Shown: positions 27,984 through 35,613 of the stretch, piece after piece
How positions within the stretch are numbered: the first letter of the stretch is position 1
How the letters are laid out: each line of letters starts with the position of its first letter
Assembly (NCBI GenBank): GCA_015061545.1
Contig: SUWJ01000006.1
Location: 1 to 64,000, forward strand
From: Lentisphaerota bacterium
GTDB lineage: Bacteria; Verrucomicrobiota; Lentisphaeria; Victivallales; Victivallaceae
Direction of reading: 5' to 3'
DNA length: 64,000 nt
Position numbers and translations under genes: made by a program
Notes under the pieces: model-generated
Seen by the model: only the letters and a program-made list of their open reading frames with translations
Told to the model about the DNA's origin: nothing
The model's database searches: none

Positions 27984-28412
27984 TCAGAAGCGGCGGCCAT
28001 GATGCGGCGGCCCTGCCCGATGGTGTCCGGCGATCGGATGAATTATCACCGTCGGAGGAGGCGGTGTCACCGGATTCACCACCACCGTCGGAGCGGTGGG
28101 AACAATTATTTCCGGAGGTTCCGGAGTAATGATTTCCTTGACCAGATGCACGATACCTGCTGCCAATGCCAGACCTTCGTTGCGTTCAGGCTTTTTGCCG
28201 TGCTTCACATTCCTGATCTTTTTTTCAGGTTTCTTTTCAAATTTCTTGTCGGTTTTCCTTTCCTTGGGTTTTGCTTTCACAAATTTCTCTGCTTTTTCGT
28301 GCCGGGGAGCCTCCTTGCGGGGGGCTTTATCCCGATTCGCAGGTGCCGCCATCGCTTCGGTAAACGCCATTGTCATTGCCAACGCGCCCAGAATCATCAC
28401 TTTTGCTTTCAT
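27984..28412 (-). CDS. Exported Lys/Pro-rich hypothetical protein
   Basis: 142 residues with a signal peptide (MKAKVMILGALAMTMAFTEAMA), a strongly basic middle (KERKTDKKFEKKPEKK) and a Pro/Val/His-rich end (PTVVVNP, PPPPTVIIHP). No known domain is recognised. Net charge and low complexity suggest a cell-wall or nucleic-acid-contacting envelope protein, but that is a guess. AAGGAAGG upstream supports the start. It stands alone, with a terminator shared with the convergent giant surface gene. Confidence 0.65.
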   Translation of the reverse strand: MKAKVMILGALAMTMAFTEAMAAPANRDKAPRKEAPRHEKAEKFVKAKPKERKTDKKFEKKPEKKIRNVKHGKKPERNEGLALAAGIVHLVKEIITPEPPEIIVPTAPTVVVNPVTPPPPTVIIHPIAGHHRAGPPHHGRRF

Positions 28413-28574
28413 AACAACCTTCCTTTCCTATCCGGCTTATTCCGCCGGGTTTTATGTTTTTAAGTTTGCATTGTCGGATTTCACTCATATTAACGACTGA
28501 CTGGTCAGTTTTATTGTCGTATATTCCCAAAATTTTGTCAAAATCTTAAAAAATGATAAAAAAACAATAAATGA

Positions 28575-28605
28575 TTGCAAGTTTGCTTAAAATGCGCTAT
28601 ATTAT
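28575..28605 (+). promoter_or_regulatory. Putative promoter of the GT2-GtrA gene
   Basis: TTGCAA (28575-28580), 17-base spacer, TATATT (28598-28603) within TATATTAT. The leader is about 30 bases. Confidence 0.55.
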
Positions 28606-28643
28606 CGCATATTTGTGCAGTATAAGTGTATTATGAGGTATTT

Positions 28644-29741
28644 ATGGCGACAAAACTGAGTCTGGTCGTTCCCTGCTATAACGAAGAAAAGACCCTGGCT
28701 GGAATTGTGGATCAAATTCTGAAACTGAAAAGTGATTCGCTGGAGCTGGAAATTATTATTGTTGACGATTGTTCGAGCGATAACAGTCGGCAGATCGCTG
28801 CCCAGCTGGCGCAGATCCATCCTGAAATCGTGCTGGCCAATCATCAAGTCAATCAGGGCAAAGGCGCCGCGCTGAGAACCGGTTTTCTGAAAGCCTCCGG
28901 GGATTATGTCGGTATTCAGGATGCGGATATGGAATACGATCCGCAGGATTATTTGAAAATGCTCCAGCCCATGCTGGAAGATCGCGCCGATGTGGTGTTC
29001 GGTTCCCGTTATCTGCGGCCTGACAGCCGTCGCGTGCTCTACTTCTGGCACAGCTGGATGAACAAATTTCTGACTTTTGCCTCCAATATGTTCACCAATC
29101 TGGATATCAGCGATATGGAAACCTGCTACAAGCTCTTCCGACGCGAGGTTATTCAGCAAATCGCCCCCCGGCTCAAAGAAAACCGCTTTGGTTTTGAGCC
29201 GGAAGTCACAGCCTATGTAGCCGAAGCCAAAGTCAGAGTCTATGAGTGCGCAATCAAATACAATCCGCGCTCTTACGAAGAAGGCAAGAAAATCGGCTGG
29301 CGCGATGGCGTTCATGCCCTTTACTGCATTATGCATTACGGGGCGTGCAATGCGCCGGTACCTATGCAGCTGCTGCTTTACTTTTTTATCGGAGCTGCCG
29401 CCGCGCTGGTCAATCTGGGCGTGTTTGCGCTGCTGCTCAACTGCAGCAACCTTACTGCCAACTGGGCGATTGTTATTTCTTATGCAGCCAGTGCGGCAGC
29501 AAACTATCTTTTGTGCATAGCCATACTTTTCCGCCACAAAGCGCGCTGGACAACAACCGGAGAACTTTTGGCATACATCATTACGCTGCTGATAATGGGC
29601 GGAGTGGATTATTTGCTGACGCTTTTCCTGATCGGAGCATTGAAAGCGCCGCTGACGGGTAAATTGCTGGCATCAATCGTGGGATTTTTCGGTAATTATC
29701 TGCTGCGCAAATATCTGGTATTCCCGATGCGGCGGAAGTAA
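28644..29741 (+). CDS. GT2 glycosyltransferase fused to a GtrA membrane domain
   Basis: 365 residues. The N-terminal half (about 1-235) is a dolichyl-phosphate-mannose-synthase-like GT2 domain: VVPCYNEEKTL, IIIVDDCSSD, the metal-binding DAD in GIQDADMEYDP, and FGSRYL. The C-terminal part (about 240-365) has four helices of the GtrA family, implicated in moving lipid-linked sugars across the membrane. The fusion would load a polyprenyl phosphate and flip or dock the product. The ORF starts with GTG 28626, but ATG 28644 has GAGGT upstream. The gene is single; the acceptor is unknown. Confidence 0.88.
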   Translation: MATKLSLVVPCYNEEKTLAGIVDQILKLKSDSLELEIIIVDDCSSDNSRQIAAQLAQIHPEIVLANHQVNQGKGAALRTGFLKASGDYVGIQDADMEYDPQDYLKMLQPMLEDRADVVFGSRYLRPDSRRVLYFWHSWMNKFLTFASNMFTNLDISDMETCYKLFRREVIQQIAPRLKENRFGFEPEVTAYVAEAKVRVYECAIKYNPRSYEEGKKIGWRDGVHALYCIMHYGACNAPVPMQLLLYFFIGAAAALVNLGVFALLLNCSNLTANWAIVISYAASAAANYLLCIAILFRHKARWTTTGELLAYIITLLIMGGVDYLLTLFLIGALKAPLTGKLLASIVGFFGNYLLRKYLVFPMRRK

Positions 29742-29853
29742 AAATGCTGAATTGATAATTAAACTTGCCATAAATCGAACAAAAACTGTTTTTTGAAACT
29801 CCAATTTTCTGCAATGCAAACTCAATTGCCTTGCGGAAAAAAGGAGTTTTTTT

Positions 29854-30309
29854 ATGTTAGGCCCCCTCAAAAGACACGCTTTGCTGCCGGCGACCCGTCG
29901 GTGGGACACTATGTTTGACACGGTAATGGGCAAATTTGACCTGTTCCCCGGCGAAGAATTGCGCTCGGAACTGGAAGATACGCTCCACCCTGATATTGAA
30001 CTGACCGATAAGGCAGTTACAATTCATCTGGCGATGCCCGGATTCACCCGGAAAGATATTACTGTCGAAATCGAAAATGATATGCTGCACATCCGCGGTG
30101 AACGTAATTGTGAAGTTCCGTGCAGCGGAAAAAGCAAAAAAATTCTGCGCAGCGAAAGAATCCACAACGAATACAGTCAAAGTTTGCGCTTGCCGGGTAA
30201 TATTCAAAGCCAGCAAGCCACGGCAGTCTGCGCCGATGGAGTACTGACCGTAAGTATCCCCCGCGAAAACTGCAATTGCAATCAGCTGCGTAAAATCGAA
30301 GTTAAATGA
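29854..30309 (+). CDS. Hsp20/alpha-crystallin small heat shock protein
   Basis: A 151-residue holdase chaperone. The alpha-crystallin domain (about 45-140) shows PDIELTDKAVTIHLAMPGF, DMLHIRGER and the final GVLTVSIPRE strand. Length is typical for IbpA-type proteins. AAAGGAG sets the start. It is followed closely by a second Hsp20 gene, so the two form a pair as in many bacteria. No CIRCE or ROSE element is evident in the leader. Confidence 0.9.
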   Translation: MLGPLKRHALLPATRRWDTMFDTVMGKFDLFPGEELRSELEDTLHPDIELTDKAVTIHLAMPGFTRKDITVEIENDMLHIRGERNCEVPCSGKSKKILRSERIHNEYSQSLRLPGNIQSQQATAVCADGVLTVSIPRENCNCNQLRKIEVK

Positions 30310-30317
30310 GGTTTATT

Positions 30318-30665
30318 ATGACAGATTCAGCCAACAAGATAACATCGAATCAATCGGCGATCGAAAATATTGAAATCATGCCGCCGGTAGATATTCTGGA
30401 AGATAACGAAGCCTTTACCATGCATTTTGAAGTTCCCGGCAGCAATGCTTCTTCAGTAAAGCTGGAAGTGGAAAACGGTATACTCTCCCTTGAATGTGCC
30501 AGCACTCTGCGCCGCGGCAAACGGCCGGTGCTGTTCAAACGCATATTCCGCCTTTCCCGGGCGGTCGATGTAAACAAAATAACTGCCAAAAGTGCCGACG
30601 GCGTACTTACTTTAGTATTGCCCAAAGCTGAACACGTAAAACCGATCAAAATAGCGGTATCGTAA
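30318..30665 (+). CDS. Second Hsp20-type small heat shock protein
   Basis: 115 residues with an alpha-crystallin core: NEAFTMHFEVPG, VENGILSLEC and DGVLTLVLPK. It is shorter than its partner and lacks most N-terminal sequence and a C-terminal IxI tail. An ATG at 30306 overlaps the stop of the upstream gene, but the ATG at 30318 has GAGG at proper distance and is preferred. Probably co-transcribed and co-assembled with the first Hsp20. Confidence 0.85.
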   Translation: MTDSANKITSNQSAIENIEIMPPVDILEDNEAFTMHFEVPGSNASSVKLEVENGILSLECASTLRRGKRPVLFKRIFRLSRAVDVNKITAKSADGVLTLVLPKAEHVKPIKIAVS

Positions 30666-30739
30666 AAAAATAACCACCCGTCATGCCAATTTGCCCTTTC
30701 AGCAATAAACCGATTGCTATACGGCAGGGGGTTATTTTC

Positions 30740-30784
30740 AGGCTCTGTTCATATTCAAAATTTTATGAACAGAGCCTTTTTTTG
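30740..30784 (+). terminator. Terminator of the hsp20 pair
   Basis: AGGCTCTGTTCATA pairs perfectly with TATGAACAGAGCCT, followed by a T run. Confidence 0.85.
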
Positions 30785-30813
30785 TTCCGCAGCAACCGCC
30801 CGAATTCCTTGCA

Positions 30814-33003
30814 TTATTTTTGACTGACAGGCAAAGTGAATTTGTACACGCCGCCGGTATATTCGCCAGCGAAGTCAGGCAGTTTAACTTCGGCCGTGGC
30901 ATTTTCAGGAATTTCCAGAGTAAGTTCGACCGTTTCGCCGCAACGCTGCCACGAGCTGCGGATCGTTCCGGCAGGAGTCTTGCAGGACATTTCAAAAGAA
31001 TCCATATCGGCAGGAATTTGCGGAGCATAGGCAAATTTTCTGAAGCCACCCCCCGCAGTAAGCGGTTTGACCCCGCCCAGAAATTCATACGCCCAAGCCG
31101 AAATATCCCCGAACATAATGTGATTGTGCGAATTGGTCGTATTCCAGCATTCGCACAAGGTCGATTCGCCTTTTTTGACCCAATACCCCCAACCGGGGAT
31201 CTCTTCCTGAGTAAAGAGTTTTATAACGTCATCAATATAACCATATTCAGCCAGCGCCCGCGGCACCCACTTGGCGCCGAAAATGCCGAACTGCGCCCGA
31301 TGCTGAAGTTTTCTGACTGCGGCAACCAACTCAGAAGCCTGACGTTGACGGTCGTCGGCATCGGCAATCCTGAAATAAAGCATTGCAGCACGCATTGTCA
31401 ATTCCGTTTCATCGTTGAAATCCCGTGCGGGGAACGCTTTATTTATGGCACAGCGCAAAACTTCGGCACGCGCCTTGAATTCTGCGGCATCCTCTTGCTT
31501 GCCCAGCAATTCAGCAAATTCAGCCAGCAAAGTCAAATCATAAAAATAGTACGCCGACGAAGTGAATCTTACCGGAGCAATCTTGAATAATTCAAAGTGA
31601 CACCAGTCACCCAGACCGAAATCAATCAGATTGTCGCTGTCTTCCATACTGCGGCAATAATCCATATAACGCTTCAGCCCTTCATAATGCTGTTCGATTA
31701 TCCCGGTATCGCCTTCGTATTGCCAGATGCGGTAAACATATTCAAAAATTACGCTGTCCCAGCCGGGGCCCGACCAGTAATTATAGCCGAATATTCCAGT
31801 GGGAGCAATCGCCGGCAGCTGCCCCGACGGGCGTTGGGTATCCAGCACCGTCTGCAAAAACTCGCGGCAGCCATCCGCGCAGTCAAAGTTCCACAAACCG
31901 CACTCCATAGCCAGCAAAGCATCGCCCGTCCAGCCATTTTTTTCCCGATGCGGACAATCGGTGGGAATTCCGACAAAATTGCATTTATAGCTTTGCAGCG
32001 TCATCTGCTGGAGCTTGTTCAACGTCTGATTGGAGCAGCTCCAGTTGCCGCGCTGTTCAAAATCGCTGTGAATAAATGCCGCCCTGACCTGATGAAACTT
32101 TACTTCCGGCGAAAGGGTCTGCACTTTGGCATAACGGAATCCGTGATAGGTGAAGCGGGCCTGAAAAGTTTCCACCCCCTCGCCTTTAAGGATAAAGCGG
32201 TCGCGCTGAAAATTACCGGTTTTGACAAAACGGCCGAAGTCATAAATATCTATATCGCCGTTATCCCGCAGCACATCCGCGTAATCGATCCATACTTCCG
32301 CCCCCGCAGGACCTGAAACGCTGATAGAACAAACGCCGCTCAGGTTGATATTAAAATCATAAACCCTTGCATAAGAGGCTATTTTATGGCAGGAAAATGC
32401 CTCCACCCAGCGGGTTATACGGCAAGGCGGTGCAATCTGTTCGACGACCAAACCGCCCGGTGACGGCACGATATTCACATTCTGCCATACCGGGGGATTA
32501 TTTTCCAGACGGGCATCATAAGTTTCGCCGTTACGCAGTTCGTTGAACACGATCGGCGTTTTGCGCCATTGCCAGAGTTTATCGCTGTGCATAACCACCT
32601 TGCCGTCGATTTCAAGATCGCAGCAAAGTTTGACCGTATCGCGCCACGGCGAGTGTTCAGTCCGCCAGACGGTGGCGGTTCCGCAATCGTACCAGCCGTT
32701 GCCCAATATGATTTCAATATAATTCTGACCTTTTTTCAAAAGATCCGCTACCTTGTATGCCACATAAAAGACGTGTTTATCGAACTGGGAAGGCGTAGGA
32801 GCCAACACCCGGTCGTCAGGGCGGATGCCGTTTACATAGAGCTCGTGATAACCGCCGCTGGCAAGATAGATCACCGCATTGTCCGATACGGAATCAAGGG
32901 TAAAATCACGCCGCAGCAACGGGGCGGGAGCTTCGTTTTCGTTATGTACCAATTCAGCAGGACCGATCCAACGCCCCTGCCATTTTCTGCTGTTCCAAGC
33001 CAT
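30814..33003 (-). CDS. Alpha-L-rhamnosidase (GH78)
   Basis: 729 residues, no signal peptide, so cytoplasmic. N-terminal beta-sandwich domains (WQGRWIGP start, YHELYVNGIRPDDRVLAPTPSQFDK) lead into the (alpha/alpha)6 barrel: GIPTDCPHREKNGWTGDALLAMECGLWNFD contains the family's acid Asp/Glu residues, and a C-terminal sandwich carries WAYEFLGGVKPL. It removes terminal rhamnose from pectin fragments or flavonoid glycosides. Start has AGGAG. It is the first of a minus-strand group of sugar genes. Somewhat short for GH78 (often 900), as the N-terminal non-catalytic module is absent. Confidence 0.88.
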   Translation of the reverse strand: MAWNSRKWQGRWIGPAELVHNENEAPAPLLRRDFTLDSVSDNAVIYLASGGYHELYVNGIRPDDRVLAPTPSQFDKHVFYVAYKVADLLKKGQNYIEIILGNGWYDCGTATVWRTEHSPWRDTVKLCCDLEIDGKVVMHSDKLWQWRKTPIVFNELRNGETYDARLENNPPVWQNVNIVPSPGGLVVEQIAPPCRITRWVEAFSCHKIASYARVYDFNINLSGVCSISVSGPAGAEVWIDYADVLRDNGDIDIYDFGRFVKTGNFQRDRFILKGEGVETFQARFTYHGFRYAKVQTLSPEVKFHQVRAAFIHSDFEQRGNWSCSNQTLNKLQQMTLQSYKCNFVGIPTDCPHREKNGWTGDALLAMECGLWNFDCADGCREFLQTVLDTQRPSGQLPAIAPTGIFGYNYWSGPGWDSVIFEYVYRIWQYEGDTGIIEQHYEGLKRYMDYCRSMEDSDNLIDFGLGDWCHFELFKIAPVRFTSSAYYFYDLTLLAEFAELLGKQEDAAEFKARAEVLRCAINKAFPARDFNDETELTMRAAMLYFRIADADDRQRQASELVAAVRKLQHRAQFGIFGAKWVPRALAEYGYIDDVIKLFTQEEIPGWGYWVKKGESTLCECWNTTNSHNHIMFGDISAWAYEFLGGVKPLTAGGGFRKFAYAPQIPADMDSFEMSCKTPAGTIRSSWQRCGETVELTLEIPENATAEVKLPDFAGEYTGGVYKFTLPVSQK

Positions 33004-33213
33004 TCTATTCTCCTGTAAACTCCTGAAAAGAGCGGTTTATTTCCAACTGTCCGACAAACTCATTTTGTACATACAGTAGCATATATTTACCAATTTTTCA
33101 ATCCCCGGCATGGCTGCGGATCAGAAAAATTAAAAAAAGATTCCCTCTGCGAAAAAACCTGTTCCTGTTGACCTGCAAAAAGTATAACTTTATAACGTTT
33201 TTTTCTGTCAGGA

Positions 33214-34458
33214 TCACCGACCTGCCGCAGCTGGCGCCAAATTTGCAGGAGCAGCAAAAACTTCACACTCCCCGGGTCCGAGAATCATTCTTTCGCTGTA
33301 CTCCGATGCAGGAACGCTGCTGCCGTCTTTGCGTATACGCTCAACGCCTTCAATGCATTTTATATCCAGATTCATAGTGCGGTCAATGTTGGCATTGACG
33401 ATCACCAGATAAAACATATCCGCTTTCTGCAGCAGCGAAACTACTGCATCGTCGCCATGAGTATCCAGCTTGGTTACCATAAACGGCAATTTCTGCAAAC
33501 GCCGGGTGCCCGGCGGCAGCTGTTTGCCGGTATGATACACCTGCAATACCCGCGAACGCATAAATACAAAGTTACGTTTCTGCAATTCGGCATTGACCTC
33601 GCGCACCATATCGTAAACGGCGGAGCGTTTGCCGTTCTGCAAAATCGGTGCATCGTGGAAATTCCAAGTTTCCGTCCCCGGATTCCAATAGGTGAAATAT
33701 TGCAATCCCTGAGCGCCGTAAGCCAGATTGCTGTACATCTGGAATTTCAACTGCGCCACCGTCGGAATCGGATAAGGTCCGTGGGCGGTGGTCAGCGCAA
33801 ATGCCCAGAACGGCTTATTGAGTTTACGCGCCTCCTGCGAAAATACTTCCAAATTCATATAATAAGTGTTGCGCACAGTGTTGTGAACGATTCCGTAATG
33901 GTCGTAAGAGATGAAAGGTGTATCCACTTCTTTGCTGCAATAGTTGATATAATCCACATAGGGCATAAAAGAGTCGGTTGCTCCGATCGGCAGCAAATTC
34001 AGATAAGTAAAGTGTTTGTCATCCAGTGCGCGGATCTTTATATTAAGTGCTTTCAAAGCAGGAATATGATCCCGATGCGGCTCATCTTGCAAGTGATAAC
34101 CTGCCAACCCGGGATGATTTTTTACCATAGGGACAACCTGTTCGGGATTTTGATTCAACTCATTACACATAAACAAAGTGCGGATCCCCACCTCCGCTGC
34201 GCAATCCAGCGCTTTGAGCGCATCTTTCAGGCTGTAAGTATGCGGAAAGCTCAGATTAAAACCGCAATCCTTCAGCTCCTGATAATGCTCAACGCTGATA
34301 TGTCCCGGCATGATGCAATGCCACGAAAGAATGGGGATGGTATCTTCACCTGGAAACAGATCTGCCGGATTGACCGAAGCATTTGCCTTTTCAGCTGCGC
34401 TGCAGGTAAAACCGATCAAAATGCCCGCCAGCACTCCTGCCCAATATATTTTCTTCAT
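33214..34458 (-). CDS. Exported TIM-barrel glycoside-hydrolase-like protein
   Basis: 414 residues with a signal peptide (MKKIYWAGVL...GFTCSAAE; a Cys near the cleavage site may make it a lipoprotein). The body reads as a (beta/alpha)8 barrel: PILSWHCIMPGHISVEHYQELKDCGF, then GYHLQDEP near 115-125 where a Glu would be the acid/base, and a late aromatic strand with YFTYWNPG. This resembles clan GH-A (GH42-type) proteins of gut Bacteroidetes and Lentisphaerota. A small beta domain ends the protein. GGAG upstream supports the start. Substrate unknown. Confidence 0.6.
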   Translation of the reverse strand: MKKIYWAGVLAGILIGFTCSAAEKANASVNPADLFPGEDTIPILSWHCIMPGHISVEHYQELKDCGFNLSFPHTYSLKDALKALDCAAEVGIRTLFMCNELNQNPEQVVPMVKNHPGLAGYHLQDEPHRDHIPALKALNIKIRALDDKHFTYLNLLPIGATDSFMPYVDYINYCSKEVDTPFISYDHYGIVHNTVRNTYYMNLEVFSQEARKLNKPFWAFALTTAHGPYPIPTVAQLKFQMYSNLAYGAQGLQYFTYWNPGTETWNFHDAPILQNGKRSAVYDMVREVNAELQKRNFVFMRSRVLQVYHTGKQLPPGTRRLQKLPFMVTKLDTHGDDAVVSLLQKADMFYLVIVNANIDRTMNLDIKCIEGVERIRKDGSSVPASEYSERMILGPGECEVFAAPANLAPAAAGR

Positions 34459-34520
34459 CTCTTCGACTCCCGATAACGTTATGCGTATAAATTCTTTCTG
34501 CTGATGCAGAAATTCCCGTC

Positions 34521-34558
34521 AATAAAAAAAGCGCCGTGCTGTTGAAGCTGGCGCCTTT
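34521..34558 (-). terminator. Terminator after the DUF4432 gene
   Basis: On the minus strand a GGCGCC/GGCGCT-type stem is followed by seven T. Confidence 0.65.
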
Positions 34559-34594
34559 ACTCTGCCTTGTCCGAACGGCGGCACAGCAATATTT

Positions 34595-35593
34595 TTACTT
34601 GATCTCGCTGATTTCGATCTGGAAATCAAACTTGACCGTTTCCCCGGGTTCGATCATTTTCAAATCTCCCCGAGCGGCGTTACCGCTTTGACCGATCGGC
34701 ACACAGTTACCCGGTTCCAGCCCGATCACATACTCGCCCTCGCCCATCTGCTTCCATTGATTCAGATAAGGCAGCGTGGCAGAATTGTAAGCCATCGTCA
34801 CCCGCAGATTGGCATCAGGATTGACAATCGAAATACGCGACAAGCCATCTGCATCGGCAGGGATCGTATGGAAAAACACTTCTTCGGCGTAATCGTGGAT
34901 CGGTGCGCTGAGTTTATTCCAGCTGTCGATACCTGCTGCCGCAGCTTCATCTTTGGGTTCCAGCTTATGCTCCACAGCTTCCAGATAACCATTTTCGTCC
35001 ACCGTCGGATAGCCGAAATTGCAATGATAAAGCATCATCAGCGGCGCAGGTGCAAAGCCCTGATTTTCCACCGTATCGCTGACTTTGATAATATTTTTGC
35101 CGTAAGCCGTGCTGATAGTGCGGCGAACCTCCAGCTTTTCTCCGAATGCCATCGTGTGACGCATCACCCCGCCGACACTCAGGATATACTCATCATCCTG
35201 CCAAAGGCGTTCCAACTTCAAATCTTCCGCCGCCAGCGAAGAGGCTCTGCCGTGCAGACCGTGTCCAGCATCGGGCGTTCCCACGTTCAGTAAACCGGCC
35301 GTGGTCAGCAAGCCCCCCGCCCAGCTGCGCAGCCACATGGCGCCTTCGGGCTCATAAGCATTGGGATTGATTATTCCGTTGGGCGTCAGCCACGCCAGCG
35401 ATTTATTCATATATTTGGCAGAGTAAATATCGCAGCAGCGGTCAGCCATTACCGTAAAGGTCAAACCCGAACCATTATCCACTTCCACCAGGCGGACATC
35501 TCTTCCGCGGCCGCTGTTGACTACCACTTCGCGCAAGCCTGCCAACTGCTCCATATTGCCCACGCGCTGTCTGAAAAAACTCTTCTTGCTCAT
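34595..35593 (-). CDS. DUF4432 aldose-1-epimerase-like protein
   Basis: About 332 residues of the galactose-mutarotase fold, DUF4432 branch: VMADRCCDIYSAKY, HGLHGRASSL, LYHCNFGYP and GLEPGNCVPIGQ are typical. Such proteins bind sugar rings in the cytoplasm and are found beside monosaccharide-use genes; the reaction for this branch is not established. An upstream ATG at 35617 overlaps the topA stop, but ATG 35593 has AAGGA and is preferred. It follows topA closely on the same strand, so read-through is likely. Confidence 0.8.
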   Translation of the reverse strand: MSKKSFFRQRVGNMEQLAGLREVVVNSGRGRDVRLVEVDNGSGLTFTVMADRCCDIYSAKYMNKSLAWLTPNGIINPNAYEPEGAMWLRSWAGGLLTTAGLLNVGTPDAGHGLHGRASSLAAEDLKLERLWQDDEYILSVGGVMRHTMAFGEKLEVRRTISTAYGKNIIKVSDTVENQGFAPAPLMMLYHCNFGYPTVDENGYLEAVEHKLEPKDEAAAAGIDSWNKLSAPIHDYAEEVFFHTIPADADGLSRISIVNPDANLRVTMAYNSATLPYLNQWKQMGEGEYVIGLEPGNCVPIGQSGNAARGDLKMIEPGETVKFDFQIEISEIK

Positions 35594-35613
35594 AAAATAT
35601 TCCTTTATAAAAG